Positions 11,574 through 24,655 of a stretch of DNA of 64,000 nucleotides are shown piece by piece (positions within the stretch are counted from its first letter, which is position 1; each line of letters begins with the position of its first letter). The translations under genes and the position numbers were made by a program. Source of the DNA: Lycocorax pyrrhopterus obiensis (Eukaryota; Chordata; Aves; Passeriformes; Paradisaeidae); contig JACSVZ010000001.1 in assembly GCA_014706295.1 (NCBI GenBank), forward strand, positions 84,876,237 to 84,940,236. The letters run 5' to 3'. Below the pieces are notes generated by a model, which worked only from the letters and a program-made list of their open reading frames with translations, was not told the origin of the DNA and did not search any database.

Positions 11574-14500
11574 CTAACTCAGAGCAAGCATAAAACACAC
11601 AACTATCGGGCCCATCTATCACAGTGCTGTCACTTCTCTGCCAGAACAACTGCTTTGGGTTGTAAGGGGTTTTATTAAGAGCATGATTCCTACAAGCACA
11701 CATTGCTGGAAGTGCATGATTGAAACATGAAGGTGTGTGCGAGAACTCGTGCGTCACAGCTACAATTGCTCAGAATTACTGGGTCAGATTCGGATTTGGG
11801 AAGTGAATATAAATAACAGCTGGATAAGGCGAACTTTAGCTATAGCAGAAAATAATCAGTCAGGGGAAAGAACCGGGATTTGCATACTTACACATGCATG
11901 TAGATCTGTCAAGCACAACAGTGATATAATTATAGTTTACCACCCGTGGAAAAAAAACCCCACATTATACACATTATTCAAAGCTGTGCAGGGGAACATT
12001 TGTTTTTTCCCCACCTATGAAAAATACATCAAACTTTTAATTAAAAGATAGCACCTTGAACAACAGAGCTCAAACACTCCTTAAATTCTCTCCCAAACTT
12101 TTCTTGTAATCATTGACAGATCCACAGAGTTAATCTATTTATCTCATGTTCTCTATGCTTTGCTCGGAGTTTTACAGACTGTTTAAGCCCCCACAGCCCT
12201 ACCTTTCTTGCAGTGATGCTGGTGCAGAGCTTGCCTTTCAGGTGTTTTACATGAATCATTCTGAGTTAGGAAGCTTGCTGTCAGCTCTTACGGGCTTCCC
12301 TCTCTTCCAGATAGAGAAAGAGAGAGAGAGAAGAAAGAGGGAGGGAGAGAGAAAGAGACTCAGAAGGGGAAAGATATGTAAAATGAAAGCTCTGGCCAAA
12401 GAGAGAGGAAAATCAATGCTCCTATTCACTGGAAAAAAAAAAAAAAATACAGCCAACTGGACTGTTGACAGCAACAAGAGGAAATGTCTAGACACCCATA
12501 CATTACAATTCACCTTTTCAACACACTGGACAGCACAATCTCCCCTGGGTGCTTTGCTGAGGATGTCTCCTTCTCACTCAGAGCTAAAATACGTTTTTAA
12601 TAAAATAAGCCTTTCCAAGAAAATAAAAGATTATTTAAGACTCGTCTCTCTTCCATAAATTACTCAGGTTATAACCCCAATATTCCCGTGATTGTTGGAG
12701 CAATGAGACGCTCAGTAAATGACACATATTATTTTGCCAAAATGAGGTCACTGCTACCAAAGTTACAAAATCCATAGTGAATCAGATATGTGGTCAGAGA
12801 GCAATCAACCCTCCCCCAACTATTAAAGCCTCGGTGGATACAACATCTTAAAGAGAAAGTCTCCAGAGCACTTAGAACTGTGTCTAAGGCTTTAACTCAC
12901 TCTGAGCAAACACATGTGCACAAAACAAACTTGATTTGCGTTTACAGGCTGTGCTAGAACCTGCAGGTTTTCTCCCTACTGAGGTTTAGTCCAGTAGCCA
13001 AACAGGCAGACAAGTTTATTAAACTATAGATTACATGAAACAGGGAACTTTCAAACATCCTTGAAGTAAGACCCAATTAAATATTTCCTTAAGAAGAAAT
13101 TAACCCATTAATATGGTCTAACGTAAGCCACCCTTGTGCTCTAAGGATTATTGGGTAAAAGTGAATTCAGTCAACTCTAAAATCAGGAGATATTTTAACA
13201 CTTGGGTGTAAAGCACCCAACAGTTTGTTCTCTTCTAATTGAGAGATTCGAGCTGATCTAGTAAGGTGTGAAATATTTCATACATAGAATTACCTGATGG
13301 CTTGGCTGTAAAATTTCATCTCAAACTTGAAACTGGCATATGGAGATGTATTTTGAAATTGGTCTCTAAGTGAATGATCTGCAAATGCTTCTACTTGCAA
13401 CTCTACTCTTGTGAGATGATCCCAGTGAATTCAGGATCCTATTTACAGTTTATTGGAAACACAGAGGGTTTCAACCCTTTGGGGATGCTTACATGAACGT
13501 ACAGCTCCCTCAGTATACCAAAAAGCTTCCTTCTGCACTCCACCAATTTTTGACTGTCACCTCCTTCCATTAAATATGACAATGAGCATTTAACAGGGCA
13601 GGATTTGCACATGTGCTCCTCAAGCTTAACACATAACTGAGCAGTTTGCTCCCTAAAATACTGCTACCTACTTTTTATCTGCATAATCTCTCATAGCCTC
13701 ACACAGAAGGAAGCCATGCTTTTGGGGACACAGACCCCAGCTTCAAACTTCATCAGGCTGATTTCAGTTGCCAGGGCTCCCAGTCCTAGCTTTTAACACA
13801 CACCTATCAATAACTGGCAACAGATGACCATCAATGGGTCTCCAGTGTTTCTTCAAAGATACAGTCCCTCATTTCCATTAACAACCCATGCCACACCCCA
13901 AAAAAAGGCTGAGCTGCTTAATTTTTTTTCTCCAACTAGATACTTTTTCCATTCATTTTTTCTCCCCAAGAATAAGATTTGCAAATCCTTAGCACTGCTT
14001 TACCCTTCATTAGCAACACCTCCTTCTGCTCTAATTTCTGGAGGTCATATTCCTGCTTAGTTCTATTTTTTCCTCTGTTCTTCCAGCCTTCTTATTATAT
14101 GCACATATGATCCTGACTGAAATCTACTACAGAAAGGCTTGACCCAAAAACTAAAAAATTGAGGAGCAGCCATCTGGGGTGAAAAGACGTGGTTTATCAT
14201 TGCTCATAGTCAATTTAGATGGTAAAAAATAACCTCTGTGATGAGCTCTGTCTCTTGGGAAGCCTTAATATAGGAAGAATAACAACTATTTCCCACTGTG
14301 ACACTAGTGTTTCTGTGGATCACCATGTGAAAACCATCTGCCCAGTTGACTGCTTCTTTCTCCTCTAATTTTACCAAGCTATCCATTTTTAAGTCATACA
14401 AAAACCAACAATATGAGATGAGTGAGTGAAATGTGAGTCTTTTAATGCAGTTTACACTGGACAATTTAATGCTCCTTTCTAGCATTAAAGTCTTCATTGT

Positions 14501-17500
14501 ATCCAGGTACTTCCACTTGGATAACCAAAGCATAGGGCTTAATTAGGCCACTATATTTAGAACCAGAGCCTGCAACATCCTGCTGAATTCAATATTTGTA
14601 AAAGCAAGCTTCTGTAAAAGCTAAAATCATTAGAAAAAATTCTGATTTTTTTTAAGCTTTCATGATGCACCTTCTTAAAACACTTCTTAAATTCTTTTGA
14701 AGCCCAAATATTATAGAGTAAAAACTGTAAAGAAAAATAGATTGCTAGGAAAAAAAATTAAAATCAAAACTGGTTTATTTTCTTTTATTCAAAGAACAAA
14801 GATTAAGAAAGACAAGAGCACTAGGTCTCCAAGTTTTGGAGTCGCCACTAAGAAAGAAGGCATCTAACCAAACTGTTAATATTGCATTAGTAATGTCAGC
14901 ATCTTGAAAAATTTAGCCAGTGACTATTTCGAGCTCTATGCACCTACACAGAGAACACATGAACACACACAAGCTCTTACAAATACAGAGAAAGATTTAT
15001 TTACTCCTAATGTATCTTAAATTGTGTACTATAGAGTACTTGCCGATGGTATTACATTCCCAGGTCATATTCCCTTCCTTCTTTTCAGGTTCTATATTGC
15101 ATCCAAACAAGCTCCGGATAAATTCTTCCCTGATGACATCTTCCAAGAGGGCAATTGATGTAGCTGTCAAATTAAGTCTTTATGGCCAGAGCTCACTTAT
15201 ACCACTTGAACCCAGTTCCTGTGGATTCCAGCTGGTTACTTAGTAGGTTAACACCAGGATTCAAGTGATCTGAGCAAGTATATGCTACAAGGGAAAATCT
15301 CATGAGACAGTGTTTTATGAAGGCTGCTTTGCATTACACTAAAAAAAAAATTTAAAAAGAAGAGAGAGAGAAAAACTACAAATCTTGTAGATCCTGGATA
15401 TGTAGTTAAAAGCTGTATTACAGATAAAATGTCAGAATAAATCCTTCTTCATCCAGAAAGAGAAGTTAATACAAATTTCAGAAAGCATGTTCTGTATACC
15501 TTAGTCACTAAGAATTTTAATGTAGTTCCCAGGCTGAATCAGAAGCCCAGGAGTCCTGGTGTTAATTTAAAGATCACCAAATTAGCAATTCTTCCCCTCC
15601 TAACTGCAGCAGCCCTAAGAGCAGCAGCTCTGTAACTGGCCTGAGGCCCAGGAGAGTCTCAGACAGAAGCTATAACACGAATCATTCCCTTCACCCGTGC
15701 ATGGCAAATTTCACTGCTATTTAGCACAATCAGTGTTGGAGTCCTGACCAATTTCTCCAGCTGGTAGCTTTTCCAATGAGAAGAAATGGACAATTTTCTT
15801 TTTAGTAGGGAAGCACAGACCTTGCCTCTCAAAGCCCTGAAGGTAGATGGTAAAATGGGCGCAGGGAGAAGGGAAAGGTGGGCAGGCAGCTCCACTCCTT
15901 CACCGCAAAGGTCTGTGCACCCAGGTGGCCACGGTGGCCTCGGGCTCAACAGCCACAGAAAAAAGTTTCTGCTTCCCAGTTGTGGAGGGGACTCCCTCTC
16001 TTCTTACCCCAAGTACATTCCCACCTTACCACCCCTTAATGTAGCATGTGGGAGTTCGCACCACTTTAGCCAAGCAACTGCCTCAGAAGAGGAAGAAAAA
16101 AAGCTACTTCTGAGACAGTGCAACCTCTCCAGCAGTCTCATTGCCCCAGGCTCACCAGTTTGGGGTCCCATGAGAAGGCAGTAAGGCAAGCTGGAAACAC
16201 AATATGACTTGTAGGGTTGTAGGACATGCACTTTCATCATCACAGGGTATGGGGATGAGGTCCTTGACCCATTCTACAGATCTGAAGATCCTTGGACAAG
16301 CTAGCCTTTCAAAAGCCCCACAACCTTCGTTAGTTTAAAACTTATGCATAATGTTTTTTCTATCTATTATTTCCTGTACAAAGCCATAATTGTTTTCTTG
16401 TTCCCCACAAATGCCCTACTCAGAATGAAACAGAAGTGTTTCAATTACAAATGCTCTGCTGGCTTTATGCAGGCTGGAATGCTCTGCAACACAATCACAT
16501 GGTACTCAAGGGCGGTACGGCCTGAAGTGGTTCTCAATTCTCAAGATCAATGGTGAATGAAGAGTTCATTTTCATTCTTGACCATTCTGCCTGGGGAAGT
16601 AAATCTAACAACCAATTGATCATCAGCAACTGAAAAGCTCTGGCACATATGTTCAAACATGTAGCCACTCTTAAATAGCTATGTGTCACTGTCGTAGCAG
16701 CCACTAACACTCAAGCACGCTCACTTGTAAAAGAAATCAGACAAAATGATGCTTTCAAGTGAACTGACACACTAAACCACAAGTTCCTGGAAATGAAAAC
16801 AGAACATCTGCTATCTATAATCCCATGATGCTGAGAACTGAAGAAAACACCACTCATAGCTCTGAACGTCTTCGAGTTTGACAATGGAGTTGCCAATTTT
16901 CAGAGTTTCCTCTCAGGTACACTTTGTACATGAACAGCATGAAAATGTAGTACATAGAATTGTTGATAGAGAAACATTCAGTCCGGGGTTTGCAGTGACT
17001 TTAAGTAGGAGAATAGTGCATTGTTCAGCTGGGCATTCATAACAAAAATCATGTGAAATGGGGATTAGATCAACTACATCCCATGTTTTTCACAACATCC
17101 TCATGGACACAATGTATTTAGGGTGTATATCAAACTTTTGATAATTCCTTGCTTTGGAGAAATAATATCTTCCATAAATATAAAGACAAATTTCAATGAG
17201 TATATATGTTCTTATGTTTCAACTATCAAGTACCACCATGGTCCCATATGGAACAAAAGCTTTTCTGATTGGGAAATTGGGAACACAACAACACAACAAA
17301 CTCAGAAAATCATGTTAGAAAATTAGATCTTTAGATTTTTAAATTTAATGAACAGAGAAATCGATCTAGAAATGGAAAAAAAGCCCATGGAAAAGCCTCA
17401 GACAAGAAGAACAACCCACAAATTTCCACTGTTAGGAACAACTTTTGCTGAAGTCTACAAGGTACCATACAAGCACACCAGCTCAGTTAAGGTCTCTTTT

Positions 17501-18245
17501 CTTTTCATCATGTTTCCAGCTTGTTTACTTTAAAAGAAAACTTAATAAGTTTCTTTCACTTCAAAAAGAAAAAAACACACAATGACGCCAAGGCTGAAAG
17601 TCTACATAATAATATCTAAGCCCAGGGGAATTATTCCAGCCAAGTTGTGAACCTATGAAAATAATTGAGATACTATAATGAAACACTTGTAACTTTACTG
17701 TTGCAAGCAGCAAGACAGGGAAGTGTAACACACCCCCTTACCACAGCCATGAAGTAACACTATTCAGCAGAGTTTTATGACAGGTGTCGTTAGGCTGCCC
17801 ATACAAAAACCATCACTTTGCTGACATTCATATTCTTCCATACTGACTCCAGATGAAAAAGAAACTACAACACACACTGAGAGACTGAAAACACCTGGAA
17901 TAAAACTTACTAACTGTGCAACAACTTGTACTTCAAAAATAGACTGAAATGAAACCACCTTGAGATCAGCAAATCTGTAGAACCAATATGAACAAGATTT
18001 GTACATAAAAACAAAAATTAAACCCTGCCTAGGTCAGCAGAAAATACCCAGAGCTAGTAACATACAACAAAAAATTGCAGGTGTAAGCCTCATTCAAATG
18101 TGATAATGTACATGCAGTCATTAAGCAGAAAAAAAAAAATACTCCAGGAGCTCAAATTCAATATGTCCTACACACTTCACCTCCAGCAAAACTTCACTAA
18201 GGATTTCATTCTCCATCACAAAAAAAAAAAAAGAGTGGACAATAC
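11574..18245. other. Unique stretch, no supported gene
   Basis: Apart from the GA tract at 12313-12359, no repeat family was recognised. Around 11720-11930 the sequence carries several CG dinucleotides and an octamer-like ATTTGCAT (about 11878), which may mark a conserved non-coding element. Open frames at 12146-12658 (plus) and 15786-16184 (plus) have no splice or motif support. Minus-strand donor-like sites occur near 11000, 13270 and 16010, but the associated mini-exons are within chance expectation. Confidence 0.55.
12313..12359 (+). repeat. (GA)n-rich polypurine tract
   Basis: About 47 bases of pure purine (GA/GAAA/GGGA units) on the plus strand. It is the strand-reverse of the CT tract about 740 bases upstream, so the two could pair as an imperfect hairpin. 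Confidence 0.9.
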
Positions 18246-18337
18246 CTTTGTCTTCATGTCTACCACATAGTTTTCAAAAGTCAAGTTCTCCTTGTTGTGT
18301 TCACCACGTTGTCCAGGTCCTTCTGATCCATTGGAAG
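18246..18337 (-). CDS. Candidate internal coding exon, unidentified protein
   Basis: On the minus strand the sequence reads TTTAGCCTACAG, then 92 open bases, then AAG/GTATTG. Only one frame is open: two bases completing a codon, then 30 codons starting SNGSEGPGQRGEHNKENL and ending VVDMKTK. The other two frames have stops. The peptide is hydrophilic, rich in Gly, Glu and Asn, then more helix-like, as in a linker leading into a helix. Start phase 1 and end phase 0 match a predecessor that ends with one extra base, such as the candidate at 42636-42540. I do not recognise the family. The acceptor tract is only moderately pyrimidine-rich, and without a homologue the exon stays a prediction. Confidence 0.45.
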
Positions 18338-21300
18338 CTGTAGGCTAAAGAGCAAGGTAAAAAAACCCACAAATAAAGTAGCCGAGATGTGTGCTTTAAT
18401 TCAATTACATTTACACATAAAGATTAGCATGCACACACAAAAGGGTAGCCTGAATTCAGATAAGTATCAGGTGGTTCCTATAGAAGATTTTCACCTCAGT
18501 GTTTTGTCATGCAAAACTTTCTGGGTTTAATCCTACAGGCACTCTCATGGAAGTCTGTGAAAGTCTTAATAGGCTAAATCTGCAAGATGACGCTTATCAT
18601 AATCTCTCTGTGACTTCAGAAAGCATTCAAGGTGCTCTGCAGCTCTTGGCAACAGAACATAAAGATAAGGAAGGAAATCAGTGCCCTGACAAGAAGACCT
18701 GCTGATCGTGATGGGGTTCTCATCTGGAGTAGCTGCAGGAATATATAATATATCTCCTCACAGCAACAAGCAAATTATCTGGTTTGGTTTCTTATTTCTA
18801 ATTCATGACATTCTCCTAAGTGAAACATTTTTTAAAAGGTTTCATGCTTGACTAGGAACCATATGTGCAAATCTTTTAAATTCAAATGCATTTTTTTGTT
18901 ACTTTTCCTTCATTTACACAGATTTCAATCTTACATTGCTTACACAAAACCCTCGTAAAACACATAGTATTTCTTCAAATAATATCTTTGGCAGAAGACA
19001 CAGTAAATGGCTGTATTTGTTTTTTCAATTTTCCTGCTGGAAATCTAATACATTACTGTAGATTTTACATTAAGACAGTAAATATTACAAATGACATCTC
19101 TGTTTACAATGCTCTGCCCTGCAAAAATGTGCTTGAAGAGTCAGCCTTCGAATGAAACGTGATGACTGCCTCTAACTCGGATCTCAGAAAATTTCTGGGC
19201 ACTTTGCAAGAGCACAAACAGGAAAGCGGGGAGGATTCAAACAGAATTGTATCTGTGGGTGCTGAGCATCACAAGCACCCTGAGTGATTTAGACCCATGC
19301 TGTTTTAGCCTGGGCAACAGGAGTGCAGTCAATTTTAACACAACAGGCAAGAAACTGTTAGCATTTTAAGTAGAGCAACCACTGCCAGCACAACTTAGGA
19401 AACAACAAGCCAGTGCCACAGAAACAGCCAAATCATACTCGCACGTGCAAATGTTCTCCCCTCTGATGCTAGGTTGTTTATTTAGGGCTCTGTCCAGCAA
19501 AAGACTGAGTGCTGGCCCCAATCCAGGCAACTACTTAGACACGTGCTTTTAGCTTCACTGGAACCAATGGATGAGTCTTGTGCTCCAGTGAAGGCTGTAT
19601 TTAAAGGCTGGATCAGGCCCAGCAGCTCAGCATTACATGGGGCTAAGTACACAGGACTCCAGGAGTGCCCTGTCTGAGGTTACAGCTTCCCTCACACGAA
19701 GAGCCACACATTCCCTTGGCTAGTTTCTAGTCACCAAAGGGTGGTGAGTATCTCCCATTTGTATTCTGGAAGGGAAGAAGGGACAGAAAGACAATGAGGC
19801 CAAAATTTTCAAGGACAGCAGGAAACTGAACCCAGGTCTTCCCCCAGAGCCTGCAGAAAATCCAAGCAACTCCCTAAATGTTTCTTTCAGTAAGAGAAAA
19901 TCGGTTTTGCAAGGAGCTAAAAAGCATGCATAAAATTTTCATTTCATCTTTGCTTTCTTCGAACACCTGACATAAATGTTTTTCATTGTTATTATTTACA
20001 GGCAACAATAGAAACTGCAAATCAATACATTATTTATTTGCTCTAATCATCAAGACCTAAAGGATCCTGATCCTAAAGGAGCTCAGCTTCTGCAACTTCT
20101 CAAAAGGGGTTTGACAAGCTTCAGCAGAAACTTCTATGGTAACATTTATCAAATGAGTGCAGCTGCAAAATTGGATAAGAAACTTACTTTGTTTACATTT
20201 TACATACTTTTTCCCTCAAATTTTTCACCATTACTTCGCTCCAATATTTTGAAAGAACATAAAACAATGTCATAAGATGCTATGAAATGTTTCCATTGTT
20301 TTCCTTAGGGAAATGGGTCACAAATTCATTGTAAAGAGCAGGAAATCAAGGACATTAGGGGGGTTCAAACAGCTCAAGCAAGAGTAATTGTAATAAATCT
20401 AGAACATCTCTCTGTTCCAGTGTATTAAGGTTCAATAATCATTAGCAAAATAATATATGGTTTCCCAACTTAAACAAAGCATATGCTAGCAATCCATGTG
20501 AACGCCAAGAGGTATTTAATTCTGTGTTACGAAATAAATGAGACTGTATAATCCAAGAGGCAAAAGAGTACTTGCTGTGCATTGTGATACATTCATTAAA
20601 AACTAATAATCTTGGGTTTGTCTTTTCTTATTCTTGATTACATACAACCCTCCCTTTGGAGGCCAACAAAATTCTATCCTGCTTAAATTTATTTGTGTAC
20701 TTTATAGCCAAAAGCTGCCTGCTCGTGCAAAGGAAGTGTTTCAGCAACACCTCGTTATTCCTGAACCATGACCAGGAGATGCAGAACTGGCAGCCCCAGC
20801 ACGACACACTGCAAACGCAGTGGACAACATGCGCCATGCTCACACATCCTTGCAGGAGGTTCTGGAAATAATGACTTCAAGCTTGAACTAAAACTACTGC
20901 CAAAACCATAGACTTTTTATCACACCCCTGCATCCAGAGAGCTGGTAGTTGGGAAAACACTATCTTCCTCTTCACAGAAGAAAGCATTCTCTTATTCTCT
21001 TCAAATTGGTCAGAGAAACAAAAGAGATTTCACAATCAAATGTAGCAAGGGCAGATCAAAACTTCACTTGGTAACTTTACTCACATGGTTAGTAAGCATG
21101 AGCCTCGTAGATTGCTCCTAAAGCAGCCTTCTAATTTTGTGCATAATTCACTCTAATCTATTTAGATTATAATTAACAGGTACTATTTAGACCATAATCT
21201 CTTCAGCACGTCTCTTTTATTGTGCAAACTTACAGCATTATTTAAATATTTATTAATAAAATTATAACCACATTACCTACCTTGTTAATTTTGTCTAATT

Positions 21301-24090
21301 TTAACAGTGCTCCGTGAAGTTTTTCTGTGCTTATAACACATCTTGCTGGTAGCTTTTTAGGACATGCACAATTGACAAAATCAACTGACAACAAAACTCT
21401 GGCTGATTATTTTTTGCCAAAGTACACAGATATGAGTTATGAAAGACTTGTCTCTAGTTCCACTTTCAGCAGGCAGCATGTTCCAGTTCATGTCTGAGCC
21501 AGCAACCAGACAGAAGGAGCATCTGCCCTTACAGGCAATTCTGGCATATGGGGTTTCCATGAGTTTCTATGGGAGGTCCTCCTATAGCAGCCAAGACGTG
21601 TAATGGTGGATGAATTCTCCAGTCTGTTGTAAGAATTTATAGAATTTCCAGAATTTATACCAGATATATCAGTAGAAGGAACTTGTAACCGTCCCCAATA
21701 GTTATCACATGTTTATTTCCTGGGGTGAAGCCCAACACTGAGAATATAAAAAATATTAAAAAAAAAAACCAAACAGGAAACATACGTGCAAACTTTATTC
21801 TGCTCTTCCACGTTCTAGGAAATTGTTTCCAAGACTCATGGAATATTTTCTAGGGCCATGTGGCTAGAAAAGGCTAATCAGCTTTACAAAGGGCCCAGGA
21901 GGGTGGGTGGAAGTGTGAGGACCTACAGTCCACGAGCCCAAATAAGTGTGCAACTGCCCTAGGGCTCAGAGAGCTAATGTACTTTCCCCTACAGCCCCTG
22001 GCTTAAGAAACATTTTCATCTATGCTTTCATCAAGAGAAATTCAAAACAGAGGCTGATCTGAGATGTCTTTTGGCACTTTGAATCACCAGTTGGTAGCTC
22101 TGCTCCAGTCTCATGAGAGCCTGTCAATAAATGCCTGCTTGCCCCAAGTGATTTACATGAGGAGGGGAAAGGAATAAAAGACTCCAGTGATCTCTTAACT
22201 TTTGGATGCCGATATCTGTCAGGAAATCTATCATCCTGGTAACCAAATGCTCCCAGAAACATATAGTGCTGAGAGATACTGCTTTTATTTAATTAACTTT
22301 TCTAGAGCAAGCATATTTGAAAATCATTAGAACATTTTAAAAGCTACATTTCAACGTAATGCATGCTGGAATTATCCATTTAACAGGACATTGATGTAAA
22401 TTAATTCATTCAGCAGCTATGCTGGAGCAGGAAGCAACCTGAGCTGAACTGAGATGCTCAGCAGGATGCTGCTACTAGCAAAGAACAGGGCACACCTCTG
22501 CACCAGGTACAGCCAACCTGCTCACACTCTGCTCAAGCTGTGTGTGAACTAGAACTGGACTCAAGTCAAGTTCATCCCTTACAATGTGCCAGCAAAAGCA
22601 CGAATGCCTTCTGTGCCTGTGGTCTGTCCTCCAAGCTCTGCACCTTTCTGCCATACCTCAGCAGAGTTGACAGCTCTACTAAACATGCTGTGAGCATCAC
22701 TGGACCACCAAAAAAAAAAAAAAAAAAAAGTTGTTGTACATCTTGGACAGATTGTGGGAGACAAAGCATCACTGAGGGCTTGATGAGTTTTTCCTGCAAT
22801 GCCACGCAGAGAAGCAATCCTAGAAACGGTAAGATGTGCTTTGCTCTTTCTGTAGCCTGCTAGTCCTATTTCTATGCCTCTTCTAGTTCTTATTACAGGA
22901 AGAAATGTCATTCAACAAATTTTTGACAGGATATGACTTTCATCAATATCATTGAAAACTCAGACAATCCCAGAGCAGGCCATGCTAGAAACTAAAATCA
23001 GAAATATAATCCCACAGAAGTCAAGCAGTTTAATTTGCCTCAGCTGGGCCTAAATTTCAATCCAGAAATAATATAGCAGAGCTTTCTTTTCTAATTCAGT
23101 ATTTCTAAGGCCCTATAGAAAGGCATGGATCCACGTCAAATGATTTAGATGTCAGAAAGGATTTTATTTCCATTTCCATGTTAGGGTTTCTTGTTCATTT
23201 TTTGATGACATCAAGGTTTGTTCCACATCACATTGCATTAGCTCAGCCTTTGCAGCTGTCTTAAGTCAGGGTGATGTAGAGCACTACAAGGTCTCGTGGC
23301 TAAGCCCTGTAAGAACGTCACTGCAGTTCCTTCTGCACCAGTCTTCCCAACATGACCAGTAAATGTGAAAGGAGAAAAGAAAAATAACACATTTGGGCAT
23401 GGATTCTACTGTACAAATCACAGCACAAGTGTTTTAATTTTTTTTAAGTTATTGCATTTGAAAGTGAGCATAAATATCACAATAATATTTAGTTTGCCCT
23501 GGGATTTTTATGATTTCACTTTAACTAATATGGATTCAACCTTTCAGAAAATTTTATGACAGCCTTAAAGAGTGTTACAGCTCAGGAACAATTATCTGGC
23601 TGTGGACTTATGGCTCAGAAAGGTCAGGATCTGATTTAATGCTGCTCCACCCTCCTGAGAACAAATCTTGCTCTCAGTGTATTTCTGGATGTCAGAATGT
23701 CACTGCTGAACTTTGCATTTGCTCATCCGCAATACAGATTTGACCAACCATCTAAAAGCTCTCATCCAAGCCACCAGTTACTGAGTAGTCACTTTGGCTG
23801 GACTAACACAAAACCTATACTCAGACCTGATTTCCCTCACTATCCATATCACACAATTATCCAGCTGCACCGTGACTCTGATCTAGGGCAAGACAACTGA
23901 CTTTCCAGGCAGGAAATTCAGGCAGGGAGGAGACACCAGCTCATGCATCAGCTTTTCTCCTCCCAGACAGAGAGTTCAGATGAAGCTGGCTGGAGTCACT
24001 TGGCCCCACAAACTCAAGCCTGGTGACTAATCAGAAGACACACTCAGGATTCATTTTGCTGACCCAGGCTCCATCTCCAGTGTCACTTGT
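18338..24090. other. Unique stretch, probable intron
   Basis: No transposon recognised. If the minus-strand exons belong to one gene, this is part of an intron of about 24 kb. It contains an exon-like open frame on the opposite strand (18539-18705), reported as a finding. A minus-strand piece at 21354-21281 has a good donor but a poor acceptor and incompatible phase. An A-run lies at 22710-22729. Confidence 0.55.
22710..22729 (+). repeat. (A)20 homopolymer
   Basis: Twenty A residues with no recognisable retrocopy upstream. Treated as a simple repeat. Confidence 0.9.
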
Positions 24091-24655
24091 CATGGAACCA
24101 TAGAATGGTTTGGTTGCAAGGGAACTTTAAAGGTCACCTGTTCCAATGCCCTTGCCATGGGCAGGGACATCTTCCACTAGATTAGCTTGCTCAGAGTACA
24201 ATCGAACCTGACCTTGAATGTTTCCAGGGGTGGGGCATTCACACTTCTCTGAGCAACCTGTTCCAGCCTTTCACCACCTTAATTGTAAAAAAAATTATTT
24301 CTTATCTATAAATCTAAATCTACCCTCCTTTAATTTAAAATCATTTACCCCTTGTCCTACCACATCAGGCTCTGCTAAAAAGTGGGTGCTCATCTTTCTT
24401 ATAAACTCCTTTTAGATACTGGAAAGTGCTCTAAGGTCTCCCAGGAGCCTTCTCTTCTCCAGGTTGAAAAATCCCAGCTCTCTCAGCCTGTCTCCCTAGG
24501 AGAGATGCTCCAGCCCCCACTCCATCTTTGTACCCATCCTCTGGACTCATTCCAACGGTCCACATCTTTCCTGTGTTGGGAACTGGATGCAGTACTCCAG
24601 GAGGGGTCTCAGGAGAGGGGAGTAAAGGGGCAGAAAATAGAAGAGCCCATGCAGA
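24091..24655 (-). mobile_element. CR1 LINE 3' fragment
   Basis: Read on the minus strand this is about 565 bases of the 3' part of an avian CR1 non-LTR retrotransposon. Diagnostic phrases on the plus strand are the reversed 3' tail (ATAGAATGG), then GGGCAGGGACATCTTCCACT, then CCTTCTCTTCTCCAGG. It covers the end of the ORF2 region and the 3' UTR. It is 5'-truncated, as most CR1 copies are, and riddled with substitutions and small indels, so it encodes no intact product. It lies about 2.6 kb from a CR1 in the opposite orientation. Confidence 0.93.

Noticed and set aside
11300..11593. Plus-strand frame with Ser-Leu repeats
   Set aside because: It is a translation of the CT tract; low complexity.
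12146..12658. 170-codon plus-strand frame
   Set aside because: It runs through the GA tract and an A14 run, and has no motif or splice support.
13275..13312. Minus-strand mini-exon ending CATCAG/GTAATT
   Set aside because: Too short (about 38 bases), weak acceptor and incompatible phase.
21281..21354. Minus-strand exon with strong donor (AAG/GTAGGT)
   Set aside because: The acceptor (CATGTCCTAAAAAG) has a poor pyrimidine tract. The open frame ends in phase 0, which does not fit the 18337-18246 candidate.
22710..22729. Poly(A) tail of a processed pseudogene
   Set aside because: No AATAAA, no open or gene-like body upstream and no target duplication seen.
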